Made by a program: the position numbers and the translations under genes. A stretch of 64,000 nt of DNA from Sordariomycetes sp. S80-01Y (lineage: Eukaryota; Ascomycota; Sordariomycetes). The stretch is from the NCBI GenBank assembly GCA_037042185.1, contig JAXQJY010000029.1, positions 1,240,001 through 1,304,000 on the forward strand, written 5' to 3'. Positions 33,644 to 43,577 of this stretch are shown in pieces. Numbering within the stretch: position 1 is the stretch's first letter; each line of letters opens with the position of its first letter. Under the pieces are notes generated by a model. That model was not told where the DNA came from. It did not search any database and saw nothing but the letters and a program-made list of their open reading frames with translations.

Positions 33644-34003
33644 GCTTGCAGGACTAGTTGGTCTGTGCTTAAGTGATGTCGCCAGACGTATTCTACTACC
33701 TACGAGGCTCAAGCGGCAGGAGCTTGTACGCCAAGTGGAACCTTTTTTATTGGTTTCAAATGAAAATGATTCACATGCTATTTTACATTTGTTCTCGTAG
33801 TCATTTTGGTGGGAGCTGCAATAGATAGTTGGGAAGCCTCGGTCAGGCAGAGAGGGCAGGACATTATTGCGGTTACGATGAGACGGGCACAGATGGACAT
33901 AAAACTTGTTTGATTCACACACTGCATGGGGCAATCTCAAATTGCGTCGAGATATCTAATGCTACGCCTAGTCCGGGTTGCAACACTCAGCGCCTCTAAG
34001 GGG
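33644..34003. other. Intergenic, no gene seen
   Basis: AT-rich 360 bases between the small CxxC protein and the glutathione transferase gene. Nothing supported. Confidence 0.5.
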
Positions 34004-34672
34004 CTACTCAAATGCCAATGCCAAGCCTTCTTTTTCCATCGCTGCCTTCACTGAAGTCTTTTGGACCAACCTCTTCGCGAGCCTCGTATAGCTTTCCAAA
34101 TGTGCCATCCTTTTTCCAAAAAAGGGCGATCGTGCGAGCAAGTAGAAGTAGAAAAGGTAGTAGTCCGCAACAGTGTCATGGGTGCCTACCGCAAATTCGC
34201 GGCCTTCCAAACGTCTGTTCACCTCTTCGAAGCAGGCTAGCAGCTTCTTCTCTCCCTTCTTCTTTATCGATGCATGGTGCTCCTCGCTGTCGGTGAAACG
34301 GTTGGGTATGACAGACATGGCGATTCCATACCCGTGGAGGGTGGACGAGACGTAGGCCAACCACTCCGCGACGCGAGCTTTTTCGAGGGGGGTGTCTCCG
34401 AGAAGCTTTCTCTCAGGAGCGTTTGTTGCAATGTATGTCTGTATGGCTGGGTTCTCCGTGAGGACCTGGTCATCGATTTTGAGCGCAGGGACGTATCCCA
34501 GTGGGTGGATCTTGAGATAGTCCTCATGGGTGAAGGAGCCATCTGCGGAAGTAGCGCCATCTGCTGTGAACTTAAGAAGAACCTCTTCGAAGGGTATCTC
34601 TAGTTCATTCAACAGCATATGAGGTACCAGGGAGCAGGCGCCATTGGCGCGGTAAAGAGTGAGCTGTGCCAT
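34004..34672 (-). CDS. Glutathione S-transferase, beta-class-like
   Basis: Cytosolic enzyme that joins glutathione to electrophiles or uses it as a reductant. A single exon of 222 residues, a normal length. The thioredoxin-fold N-terminal domain starts LTLYRANGACSLVPHMLL, which matches the GACSLSPH element of beta-class (bacterial) enzymes, with Cys13 in the place of the catalytic Cys. GYVPALKIDDQVLTENPAIQTYIA follows, containing the glutathione-site cis-Pro and the E/S-N-x-A-I motif. The C-terminal half is helical (AVGTHDTVADYYLFYFYLLARS). A TATA-like element lies 82 bases upstream on this strand. The lack of introns and the beta-class motif raise the question of transfer from bacteria. Confidence 0.92.
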   Translation of the reverse strand: MAQLTLYRANGACSLVPHMLLNELEIPFEEVLLKFTADGATSADGSFTHEDYLKIHPLGYVPALKIDDQVLTENPAIQTYIATNAPERKLLGDTPLEKARVAEWLAYVSSTLHGYGIAMSVIPNRFTDSEEHHASIKKKGEKKLLACFEEVNRRLEGREFAVGTHDTVADYYLFYFYLLARSPFFGKRMAHLESYTRLAKRLVQKTSVKAAMEKEGLALAFE

Positions 34673-35326
34673 TGTGGTTGAGTGTGGGAGGCCTTTGATG
34701 CGATGGAAGTTGATGGTGCTGTTCTCCTATTACATTACTGACTTCCGAAGGTCCTTATATACTCTAAACACACTTCGCATATTACAATGCAAATACACTT
34801 ACAAGAACACCGGTGCCTCGATTGGGAAAGGCCGATGATCGAGGGGCAGAAGTCGACTACCGTGTTGAAGCTGACAAATGGACAGACACAACCGCGGGCT
34901 ACAATATGAATGCACCAGCTAGGGTCGGAGATCAAAGGACAGGGACAAGTGTCCTTCGATAGCTTCATACCGTTTGTAATCAAAAGTGCGATTGGTTGCC
35001 TCTAGTCCTTATTTGCGTACTCTTTGCGTCCAGTTGCCTCCTGACGCTTTATACAGATGAATTTGTGAACTAGGCTGGATACCCTCTGTGAGCCACGCAG
35101 GTCCTATTCTTATTTCCCGAAGAAGTCAGACGTCACAAATTCCACGGATATTCATGGCTTAGATCAAGACATCCGCCGGTCGCTGTACCAAAGTCTAGAT
35201 TAGACTAGTGGAAATGCGCGGAGCTGGAATTGAAGATGCCTTCGCACTGGTGGGCCTAGGTCCCATTCGCCCTGAAACTAGTCTGAAATGGAACGCAAAT
35301 CCGCTTCAACTCCGCGAATGTCCCCA
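34673..35326. other. Intergenic, promoter of the glutathione transferase
   Basis: About 650 bases upstream of the glutathione transferase gene and 3' of the dual-finger regulator. It contains the TATA-like element at 34754-34761 and no supported gene. Confidence 0.55.
34754..34761 (-). promoter_or_regulatory. TATA-like box of the glutathione transferase gene
   Basis: TATATAAG on the minus strand, 82 bases upstream of the ATG at 34672, a usual fungal distance. Confidence 0.5.
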
Positions 35327-37551
35327 TCAACTATTCAGTGGCTTTCGTAAGCACTCGGCAATTGAGCCACTCATCTCCCACTGCTGCCCTCCCTGCATCA
35401 AGGCTGATACGAAACGAGCCATCCACGGTCCCATAGAGCATCTACATAGCGCAACATTGTCCACCAGCACGGCGCCACCAATCCGAACCCAGCGGTCCTT
35501 CGCAGATGTATCGTTGATTTCTAAACTCTGCATTCCTTCCAGGGTGCAGCAGCAGGACGGACCGGCAGAGAGCCACGCTTTCATAACAATCGCTGCCGTG
35601 CAAAGCGCGACATTTGCGATAGGGTCCACGGCGTGACCGATATTTTCTATGGTGAAGGTGTTTTCACACGCCTTCAAAACGCAGAGGGAGTGGATGACTG
35701 AATTTCTTGCTCGAGGTTCCAGCGCCCACTGTTCTAGCCGAGTGCGATCAGAGGGACCGAGTGTTGCTGCTGGCCTGCCCTCCAAGCTCCAAGAGCCAAG
35801 TACAGCTGTGTTCAGCCACCCCGTTTCGGCGCTCAGGTTGATCGCCAGGAGGTGATACAACATCGTGGTGTTGAGGCAGATGCTGCACAAGCGGGTCAGT
35901 ACTGATTTCTCCCAGCCTGGGTTTCGATCATCTTCTTCGCCCTGATACGCTCGAAGGAGCAAGTTGATCTCATGTTCTCTGGCTTGCGGCTCAGACCATA
36001 GATTCGCCATGTCGTCCAGTCGCAATTTCCAACTCTCGACCAGCTCGTGTACCGCATCTGCATCAACGGACCGGATATTTCCAGTCTTCGAAATTCGAGA
36101 CCATGTCCAGATGTCTCGATATGCGCCACATAGCCCCAGGGCAACGTCGTCAGGTAGCAAAGGGGACGACGGCACTGCTGAACCACCTATGAAATCAGCC
36201 ATTGTCAATTGTTCTCGCCACTTAGGCTCTTGAGGATCTCTCTCGAAGAAAACGTCTATCCCCAAGGCATTCCACAAGGCGAAAGTCGAAGGAAGCTGCA
36301 ATTCAAGCTCTTCCGTATGTAAAAATGGAGGCTGATTGCTAAGAAGGGCCATGTACGTGTCGAGCTTTAGAATCGAAACCACTAGTCTTGAGCATGTGAG
36401 CTTTATTCAACAGAAGACAGCGGTAAACAACTCACTTTCTCCAACGCATTCGATGGCCATACAGCCAAGGGCGAAATGTGCCCGGATGATGTGCACTCTC
36501 GTGGCGTTCAATCATGTCGGTGTTGAGCGAGCCGTTCGACCTCAACGCCGTCACTAGAAGCGCAAGTAGTCTTCTGGCACCTGGCACAAGGCTTGACCTC
36601 TACAAGGAATTAGCTCTGAGAGACCAACTTTCATAACCTCCTCCACCACAATGCATCAAATGAACGTACCCCTGATTCGAACGCAAAGGTAAGGTGAAGC
36701 ATAATGATCTGATACAGCTCGAAGGGCCAAGGTTGATTTGGACCAGCATCGTCGGCTACCATCTTTCGAGAGAGATAGAACATAAAGTGCCCATGCATCT
36801 TGAAGATGATACCTCTCACACGAGCATCGTCACTCAGCCAAGATCCAATCATCAGAACGCTTGTAACGAAGAGCGTGTCATCGGTTTTGAAATCGAATAT
36901 CGGAGCCTGGACAATGGGCCATCTTTCATGGAAGCCACCAAAGTAAGTGCGTTTGCACTTCTCTATCCAGGCGGAGGTGGCTTCCGAAGAAGCAGTGCGC
37001 TTTTTTCCTGCCATTGCTGTTGTAGCCGCATTCGAAATGCACTCGAGACCTCTTCGGGCAATCTGGATTTCATCCTCTGCCGAATGTGGACTCGCTGACT
37101 GCCCATCCTCGACAGGAGTTGGCGATTCCATAATCCTATCTTCAGGAACCAACTCAGCAACACGAGTTATATCATCATTCGGCAGTGGGGCTGCAACCTC
37201 ATTTTTCCCCTTCTTCTCCTCTTCGACTAGGGGCGCCTCCCCAGCGGCACCGTCACGTTTGTAGGTGCAATCAATACCTCTTTTCGCGCATAGGGCGCAT
37301 CGGTCGCCTCCATCGCATTTGGTCTTGTTCTCGTGACACGCATCACAAGCTCGCCAGGTCCTCGCTGAGGTGGTCTGCGTCGCGTCGTGGACAGCAACAT
37401 GCCTCTTCAGGACATCGTTCCTGGTGAACGAACGGTCACAGATGTGACAAACGAAGGACGGCTCAGCATGAGTCGCTTGGTGGCGTCTGAGATGCTCTTT
37501 GCGCAGGAATCCTTTACCGCAATGGCACCTGTGGCGTTCTTCGCTGGTCAT
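35327..37551 (-). CDS. Transcription factor with two C2H2 fingers plus a Zn2Cys6 cluster
   Basis: Nuclear regulator of 701 residues from three exons (37551-36670, 36599-36436, 36386-35327). Residues 9-55 hold two C2H2-type fingers (HRCHCGKGFLRKEHLRRH and FVCHICDRSFTRNDVLKRH). The Zn2Cys6 cluster follows directly (ACDACHENKTKCDGG...CALCAKRGIDC). The middle homology domain starts at about 220. The second exon was placed by reading frame: it gives RRLLALLVTALRSNGSLNTD and joins at RMRWRKLVVSILKLDTYMALL, typical family sequence. The third exon uses an acceptor at 36387, six bases before another possible AG. Dual C2H2/Zn2Cys6 factors are a known fungal class. The target genes are unknown. Confidence 0.9.
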
Positions 37552-39110
37552 TGTGTGGGGGATCAGCCGCACAGGCTTTCCATAGCTTGGGGAGACACAG
37601 AGTGAAGTAGTGCTTGCTTGTGGTCCGGCTTGAAGTAGTGTCGTAGTCAGCACCTTCAACGCGTCGTCACTCGGAGCCGAGTGTATTCGGATGGACTTCA
37701 GCTAGCCAATGGCAACGCTAGTCGTCCGAAACAGACGAAATGCAAACCCGCACAGGCTTCTCTATGTGAGTCAAGGGCAACGAGCTTGCAACAGGGCTTC
37801 AGAAAAATCCCACTCGGCTCCCACTCGGCGCCACTTGAGCTTACATCCCATCGTGATCGTCATCCCACTCGGCTGACTCGGCCCCACCTAACTGGCTTCC
37901 GCCAAAGACTTACCCTGCACACAGTTGCTCCCGCCTGGTCAACTGAACGAGCTGACACGGTCCTGGTCTGCATAATATGATGAGGGAGCTTTCTCAAGTC
38001 TGAATGAGCATTTTATTCTGCGTTGTGGGATTAGATTCAATGTGATAAATGAAAGCTTGGACTTTGGAAAGTCTCCCTTTGGTCCATGCGTTATTGGTTA
38101 AACCAGATCGTATTCCTCAACCCAAACATGAACCCTTTCCAGAATGTGTGTTCTTCCGTTCATGGTCCATGAAAAGCTGCTAGAGACCAGGGGAATGATC
38201 ATAACGCTCCCCTCGGTCTTTGATCATGACTCCGAAATCGGTTCGGCTTCTCTGCAGCCGTCATCAGGTCCTCGACTACGTGCCCGGTCCCTTTGTTCCC
38301 AATAACCAGCTTCCTAAATAGGTGAGCTAATTACACACTTCTGGTTGGTACTACAGGGCTGTCGTCATGGTACTCAGGCCAAAGAGGTCGGGCTGGCTCC
38401 GATTGATAGCGTCCTTTATCAAGCGAGGAGTGCGGAGGCTTCGCCGGCAGACCGGGGTTATGCGGGGAGCCTTATTTCACCACCGACGGGATTTGGGCAA
38501 GATCGTCGGCATTTGGAGGCAGCAGTCTGTCGAGACGAGAGTAAATGGGCAGAAGTTTGCAAGTATTTCACCAGGTGAGGGAGCTCAAGTGCTATTGTAG
38601 GCGAAGTGCCGATTCCAAGAGTCCCATGTTAACAATCGTCTTCGGGACATTAGATGCCTATCAGTCAATGGCCCTCTTTCCCCCGCGAGCCCCTCTCCAA
38701 CTCCTTACAGTAGGCCGGGTCTTGGCAATGCTTGGTTCATGATGCTATCCCCATACGTGAATCGAACCAACCTCTCAGAAGCCTCACCGCGACACCTTTG
38801 TACGTACAAGGTAGGCTCGGGAGGCCCTGTGTGTCTCCAATCTCCGCTTGTTGGAGCCAATGCGATGCAGCCGACACCGGATCATCGATCCCTATCTCCC
38901 CATTGCGCGATGCGCGCGGCCTCCAGTCTGTTTGCCTGCCTGCCTGCCGGGACCATGACGATGTCGCTCATTGCCCTACCAGAGCGAATGCCGCGTGGGT
39001 GATCGGGCGGGAGGGGTTATCTACGCTTATATATAAGCTTGACTGCTACCCGCAGCCATGTGGTCCCTCTGGGGAAGAGCTCTGCCACGCGCCTTGATCC
39101 GAGAATCACA
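37552..39110. other. Long intergenic, promoters of the regulator and the carboxypeptidase
   Basis: This 1.56-kb region lies between divergent genes. It holds a short GCCT run near 38930-38950 and the TATA-like element at 39028-39037. No gene is supported. Confidence 0.55.
39028..39037 (+). promoter_or_regulatory. TATA box of the carboxypeptidase gene
   Basis: TATATATAAG, 74 bases before the ATG at 39111. An upstream ATG at 39058 lies between the two and opens a short frame overlapping the main start. Confidence 0.55.
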
Positions 39111-40850
39111 ATGTTATCTGCTCTGTCCTCAAGCCTCTACGCCGGCGCTCTCTTTGCGTCTGGTGCCATTGCTCAGTCTGGCGGGCCGCAAGCTGGTCTT
39201 CAGTATGGAGAGAACTGGGTAGTCGTCGAGCAAGACTCGGACATCATCGCCGAGGCCTTCCCTGATGTCAACATCACTCTCCGCTCCCCTGCCTTCATGG
39301 ACCCTGAAAGCGTTCCTCAGCGCTTCTCAAACGGCTCCGAAGGTCCTACTGATGACATTGAGCTCGGTAAATCCGGCGTCATTGCAATTCTGTACAACAA
39401 CTGACCGATTCCAGACTTCTTCATCCGCTCGCTTGCCCGTAAGCACGACTGGATCACCTACGAGAGCGCCGATTTCCTGTCCGAAGAAGGCCGTGCCATT
39501 CCGTACCTCTACCTCTCTACTCCCAACAAGGGTGAAGAGAAGAAGCTTCGAGTCTATCTCCAAGCCGCGATCCACGGAAACGAGCCCTCGGCTGACCAGT
39601 CCGTTCTCGCCCTTCTGGGCAAGATGGACCACGAACCCGAGTGGGCGGAGTCTATCCTGGAAAAGATGGACATCAAGATCCTGCCGCGCTACAACGTTGA
39701 CGGCGTGGCCTACTTCCAGCGGCAGATGGCCTGCAACTTGGATCCCAACCGTGAGCACATCAAGCTTCACCGCGAGCAGAGCAGGAACATAAAGCGTGTG
39801 GTCTCTCAGTACCACCCTCACATCTCCATCGATATGCGTAAGTTCGCCAATCGGCGAGAATCATTACGTGCACTGACGTGATGCGCAGATGAGTACACTG
39901 CTTCGACCGTGTTCGGTGAGCAGTATGTCCATGCCGCGGATGCCCTCATTTCTGGGGGGATCAACCCCAATATCCACCCCGACATCCGCGAGCAGGTCCT
40001 GGAGAACTTCATCCCGGCTATGGGCGCGGCTCTCGAGGAGCATGACCTTCGCTGGGAACCTTACGTGACCAACGGTGCCACCGATGACGATCCCGCGGAC
40101 AAGGTCATCCTCGAGGAGGCTGTCACGGAGGCCCGCACCGGTCGTAATGCTGTTGGTCTCACCCAGGCCATCTCATTCCTGCTCGAGACCCGCGGCATCC
40201 GTCTTGCCGATCAGCACTTCCAGCGTCGTGTTGCCACCCAGCTCATCAAGATCACCGCTATCCTTGAGACTGCCCGCGACGAGTATGAGGATGTACTGTC
40301 TACAGTTGAGGACGCCATCGAGGACTTCATCAACAGCGATGAGGAGATCGTCATCACCGATTCCTACGTCCGTGAGAACCGAACTTTCCAGCTCGTAGAC
40401 ATCAACAACGGAAGCGTTGTGGACGTTCCTATCGAGTTCATCCGTACCACTCCCTCAGTGGCTAACCTGACTCGTCCTCGTCCCGAGGCCTACATCATCC
40501 CCCGTACGTGGTTTGACGTCGCCGAGAAGCTCGAGATCCTTGGTCTTGAGGTCGAGCGTCTCGACAACGGGTGGAACGGCACCGTTGAGACTCTGACCAT
40601 CGAGACCTCCGAGACCGATGGCGAGCAGTACGAGGGAACTTACCTGAACACCGTCACCACCAGCTCGGGTGAGAGGGATGTTGTGCTGCCTCCCGGCAGC
40701 TTCCGTGTCAGCACGAAGCAGAAGAATGCCGCCCTGGCGTTCATTGCGCTTGAGCCTGAAAACATCGACAGCTATGTCACGTTCAACATTATTCAGGTCA
40801 CTGAGGGTGAAGAATACCCCATCTTCAGAATTCCCAGGAGCAAGGACTAG
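39111..40850 (+). CDS. Secreted M14-family zinc carboxypeptidase
   Basis: Metallopeptidase that removes C-terminal residues, secreted. Three exons (39111-39366, 39415-39837, 39889-40850) give 546 residues. The signal peptide is MLSALSSSLYAGALFASGAIAQ. The zinc ligands are His139 and Glu142 in AAIHGNEP and His227 in SIDMHEYTA; the third ligand is rebuilt exactly across the second intron. The likely catalytic Glu is at about 326 in LLETRGIRL. RYNVDGVAYFQR matches the family's substrate region. The C-terminal 200 residues are beta-rich with N-glycosylation sites. The metal and catalytic residues are all present, so it should be active. It is longer than pancreatic-type carboxypeptidases because of the C-terminal extension. 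Confidence 0.92.
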
Positions 40851-41396
40851 GAGCTCAACTTGTACTTTGATGATAGGATGATGAATTGAATACATGTCTA
40901 TACAGTGACAGGCCTGATCAGCAGCCTCCTTTCTTCGTGATGATCGCTATTCGACACGGCGGACCTGAGGTGGATTGACAATGATAAGTCCGGGGCTTCC
41001 CGTCTCGTCTTGGAAAAGTCAAACGCCATAGCCTTTACCAGTGGGATGAAAACGGTACCTGACCTGTCGCCCGAAATGGGTGGGTGGAGAAGTATTTCAT
41101 CCCACCGGCCATCCCACTTCGGTGTAAGTGGGCATATCCCTGAGCCTCACAAATCGCGGGCGCTTAACAATTCGGCGCTTTGAGTAATTCGGGATTCGAA
41201 ATCTTTCGAATCGGATATGAAGTGGCATTTACGAATAAATCCGATCAATCCCTCCAGGTATATAAGCCCTCCAGCTTGGGCGCAGGACAACATCTTCAAC
41301 TTTCACACAACGCATTCCAGCCCTCAACCACACCACAGTGCCAACCCTCTATTCCACAACTAAGACTTCTCGAAGCTACAGGAAGACATAGTCAAC
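40851..41396. other. Intergenic, promoter of the NmrA-like gene
   Basis: About 545 bases with no supported gene. A TATA-like element lies at 41259-41266, and a CT/CA-rich leader precedes the next ATG. Confidence 0.55.
41259..41266 (+). promoter_or_regulatory. TATA box of the NmrA-like gene
   Basis: TATATAAG, 131 bases upstream of the ATG at 41397. Confidence 0.5.
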
Positions 41397-42290
41397 ATGT
41401 CTACGATCAAGAACGTCGCCATTGCCGGTGCATCCGGTGCAGTCGGCGAACCCGTCCTCAACGCCCTCGTCTCCTCCAACCTCTTCAACGTCACAATCCT
41501 CCGCCGCTCCGGCTCCTCTTCCACATTCCCCGCCAACATCAAGACTGTCGAGGTAGACTACAACTCCGTCGACGCCTTGGCCTCTGCCCTCAAAGGCCAA
41601 GATGCGGTCGTCTCCACCGTTGGCTCCCTTCAGATCCCTGCTCAACGAACCATCATCGACGCCGCCATCGCCGCCGGTGTCAAGCGCTTCATCCCTTCCA
41701 GCTTCGGATCGAACCTCGATTCCCCCAAGGCGAGGGCTTTGCCTGTCTTCAAGTACAAAGTGGAGACCCAGGAGTACCTGAAGGAGAAGGCCAAGGCTGG
41801 TGAGATCACGTACACTGAGGTGTACAATGCTGCATTCCTGGACTGGGGCATCTACCACGACTTCCTCCTCAGCGCCAAGGGAGGACAGCCCATTATTGGG
41901 GATGGCAACGCGACATTTTCTGCCACCACTCTCGCAAGCGTCGCCAACGCAGTCGTCGGTATCCTCAAGCACCCCGAAGAAACCAAGAACCGACCCGTCT
42001 ACATCGAGGATATCAAGATCACCCAGAACAAACTGAAAGAGTGTGCTGAGAAGGCTTCGGGAAGAAAGCTTGAGCTCGGATCCGTCAATCTGGATACCCT
42101 CACCCAGAAGGCTGACGAACGACTAGCCCAGGGCTTGCTCGACATGGAGACGTTTGTGCCATACCTCTATCGCGCGATTTTCGACCCGGAGTGCGGTGGT
42201 AACTACGAGAAGACAGACAATGAGCTTCTTGGAATTAAGGGATGCACGGAGGAGGACGTGGTCGAGATGTACAGGAAGCACTTGAGCTAA
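41397..42290 (+). CDS. NmrA-like / isoflavone-reductase-like NAD(P)-binding protein
   Basis: Short-chain-type protein of the atypical NmrA/PCBER family. It has a Rossmann fold binding NADP(H) and acts either as a small-molecule reductase or as a redox sensor. A single exon of 297 residues. The N-terminal nucleotide motif is VAIAGASGAVGEPVL, followed by an Arg pair (LRRSG) suited to NADP. FIPSSFGSNLD and FKYKVETQEYLKE lie where the family has its active Lys. Length is normal. The first ATG fits well, with a CAAC-rich leader and TATA box upstream. The substrate is unknown. Homologues occur in lignan-type aromatic reduction and in fungal secondary metabolism. Confidence 0.9.
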   Translation: MSTIKNVAIAGASGAVGEPVLNALVSSNLFNVTILRRSGSSSTFPANIKTVEVDYNSVDALASALKGQDAVVSTVGSLQIPAQRTIIDAAIAAGVKRFIPSSFGSNLDSPKARALPVFKYKVETQEYLKEKAKAGEITYTEVYNAAFLDWGIYHDFLLSAKGGQPIIGDGNATFSATTLASVANAVVGILKHPEETKNRPVYIEDIKITQNKLKECAEKASGRKLELGSVNLDTLTQKADERLAQGLLDMETFVPYLYRAIFDPECGGNYEKTDNELLGIKGCTEEDVVEMYRKHLS

Positions 42291-42340
42291 ATCAGTGGCA
42301 CCACAATGAAGTTACTACTACTTAGTCACAGGAACTATAT

Positions 42341-42382
42341 CCAAATAAAGAAAACCAAATAAAGAAAACCAAATAAAGAAAA
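42341..42382 (+). repeat. Three perfect copies of a 14-bp AT-rich unit
   Basis: The unit CCAAATAAAGAAAA is repeated three times without change, starting 50 bases after the stop of the NmrA-like gene. Each copy contains AATAAAG, so the array offers three possible polyadenylation signals. Confidence 0.9.
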
Positions 42383-42437
42383 TTAAAGGAACCTTCACGC
42401 GAAACAAGTCCCAGATCTTTGACCTGCAAGGCATCCC

Positions 42438-43157
42438 TCAAGGCCGAGGGACCAGATCGCCCAGGTCAAAATCCGTATGCTCACAGATCCCACCACACAT
42501 CTCCATCAGAGTATTGTAGACGAACCGCTCGCCGTCCCACATGCACTCGAACTCAAAGCCGCAATTATCGCATCGCTTGACAGGGTCTTCCTTCTTGATC
42601 AGGCACTGGAAGCAGATACCTCGGTTCTCCAAGGCCGCCTGGACATTGCAGTGGTCGCAGACGCCCTGAGCCATCTCACACTTCAGGACCGGAGAAGAGT
42701 CGTCTGGCCGGAAGGTGAATGACGGCGTCATGTTCGTGCGGCACTTGAAACACTTCTCCATTCTTGACTTGATAAGGGTTGGGCAGTCGGGGCATTGCTT
42801 CCAGCCACGAGGGGGGCGGAAAGCCGGGAGGAGGTCGCCACGAAAGAAGCTGCGCTGGATGAAGGCGGCGTTGCTGGACCCACGGTCTCCGTTGCGGGCG
42901 TCTTCATAGCGCTTATTCTTGAAACTGCCACCTAGAGCGGTCTGTGATGCTTTTCTTTTAAGCTGCGTCTTGTCAGTGTCATCGATAGCCTTTGACGGAG
43001 ATGAAGTGGCCTGGATCGCCGGGTCAATGCTGCTTGAAACATACCTCTTCGCCCTGTCACTGTTTCCAGTGGTAGGCTTGCCGAAAGGATTGTCCTTCGA
43101 CTCAGATACGTCGAAGTCTGCTTTGAGCTGGAACTTGTGGCCCTGGAAGCCAGACAT
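42438..43157 (-). CDS. Hypothetical Cys-rich multi-zinc-ribbon protein
   Basis: A single coding exon of 239 residues. The first 95 residues are polar and basic (AKRYVSSS, QLKRKAS), probably disordered. The rest is a chain of Cys pairs: CPDC, CFKC, a single C, CDHC, CFQC, CDNC and then CMW, CGGIC. This would hold three or four zinc sites, in the manner of stacked zinc ribbons. I do not recognise the family. A nuclear or nucleic-acid role is possible but not shown. Just upstream, a GTAAGT..CAG intron can be read on this strand (43228-43189). In the frames tested it does not add coding sequence, so it is probably a 5'-leader intron. Confidence 0.7.
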   Translation of the reverse strand: MSGFQGHKFQLKADFDVSESKDNPFGKPTTGNSDRAKRYVSSSIDPAIQATSSPSKAIDDTDKTQLKRKASQTALGGSFKNKRYEDARNGDRGSSNAAFIQRSFFRGDLLPAFRPPRGWKQCPDCPTLIKSRMEKCFKCRTNMTPSFTFRPDDSSPVLKCEMAQGVCDHCNVQAALENRGICFQCLIKKEDPVKRCDNCGFEFECMWDGERFVYNTLMEMCGGICEHTDFDLGDLVPRP

Positions 43158-43577
43158 GACGGGCTGGTGCTCTTCGGATGTGGCGGCTCTGGGAGTTATT
43201 AGCAGAGGAAAGAAAGAGGAGGACTTACCAGAAGACCTCGAGCTGAGGGGAATTTGTAGCAGACTCTACATTGAATATCATTGGAAATTTATAGCCATGG
43301 GTGAGTGATCTGTTCACCAAGTCTTCCGGAACAAAAGGTGGTCACTTAGAGGACGGGGGTCTTTGAACACAATCCGACCATTGAAACCTCCAGGTTGTCC
43401 GCGGGACAAGCAAGTGAACAGCATGTAACAATAACAGACCAAGATCAATACACAAGAGAATCTCAAATGTGAATGGTTGCAATGAAACCGTGCGAAATGA
43501 ATCTCCGATTCGGATTCAAAGCATGTGGTAGAACCGCTGGTGGTTCATCGAAATAGGGGTCACGAGTGAGATGCGCC
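43158..43577. other. Intergenic, leader of the Cys-rich gene
   Basis: About 420 bases containing the probable 5'-leader intron of the Cys-rich gene (43228-43189) and the 3' flank of the FAD oxidase gene. No other gene is seen. Confidence 0.55.

Noticed and set aside
38930-38955. GCCT run before the carboxypeptidase gene as a possible structured element
   Set aside because: Only about three perfect units. It looks like a simple short repeat with no pairing partner nearby.
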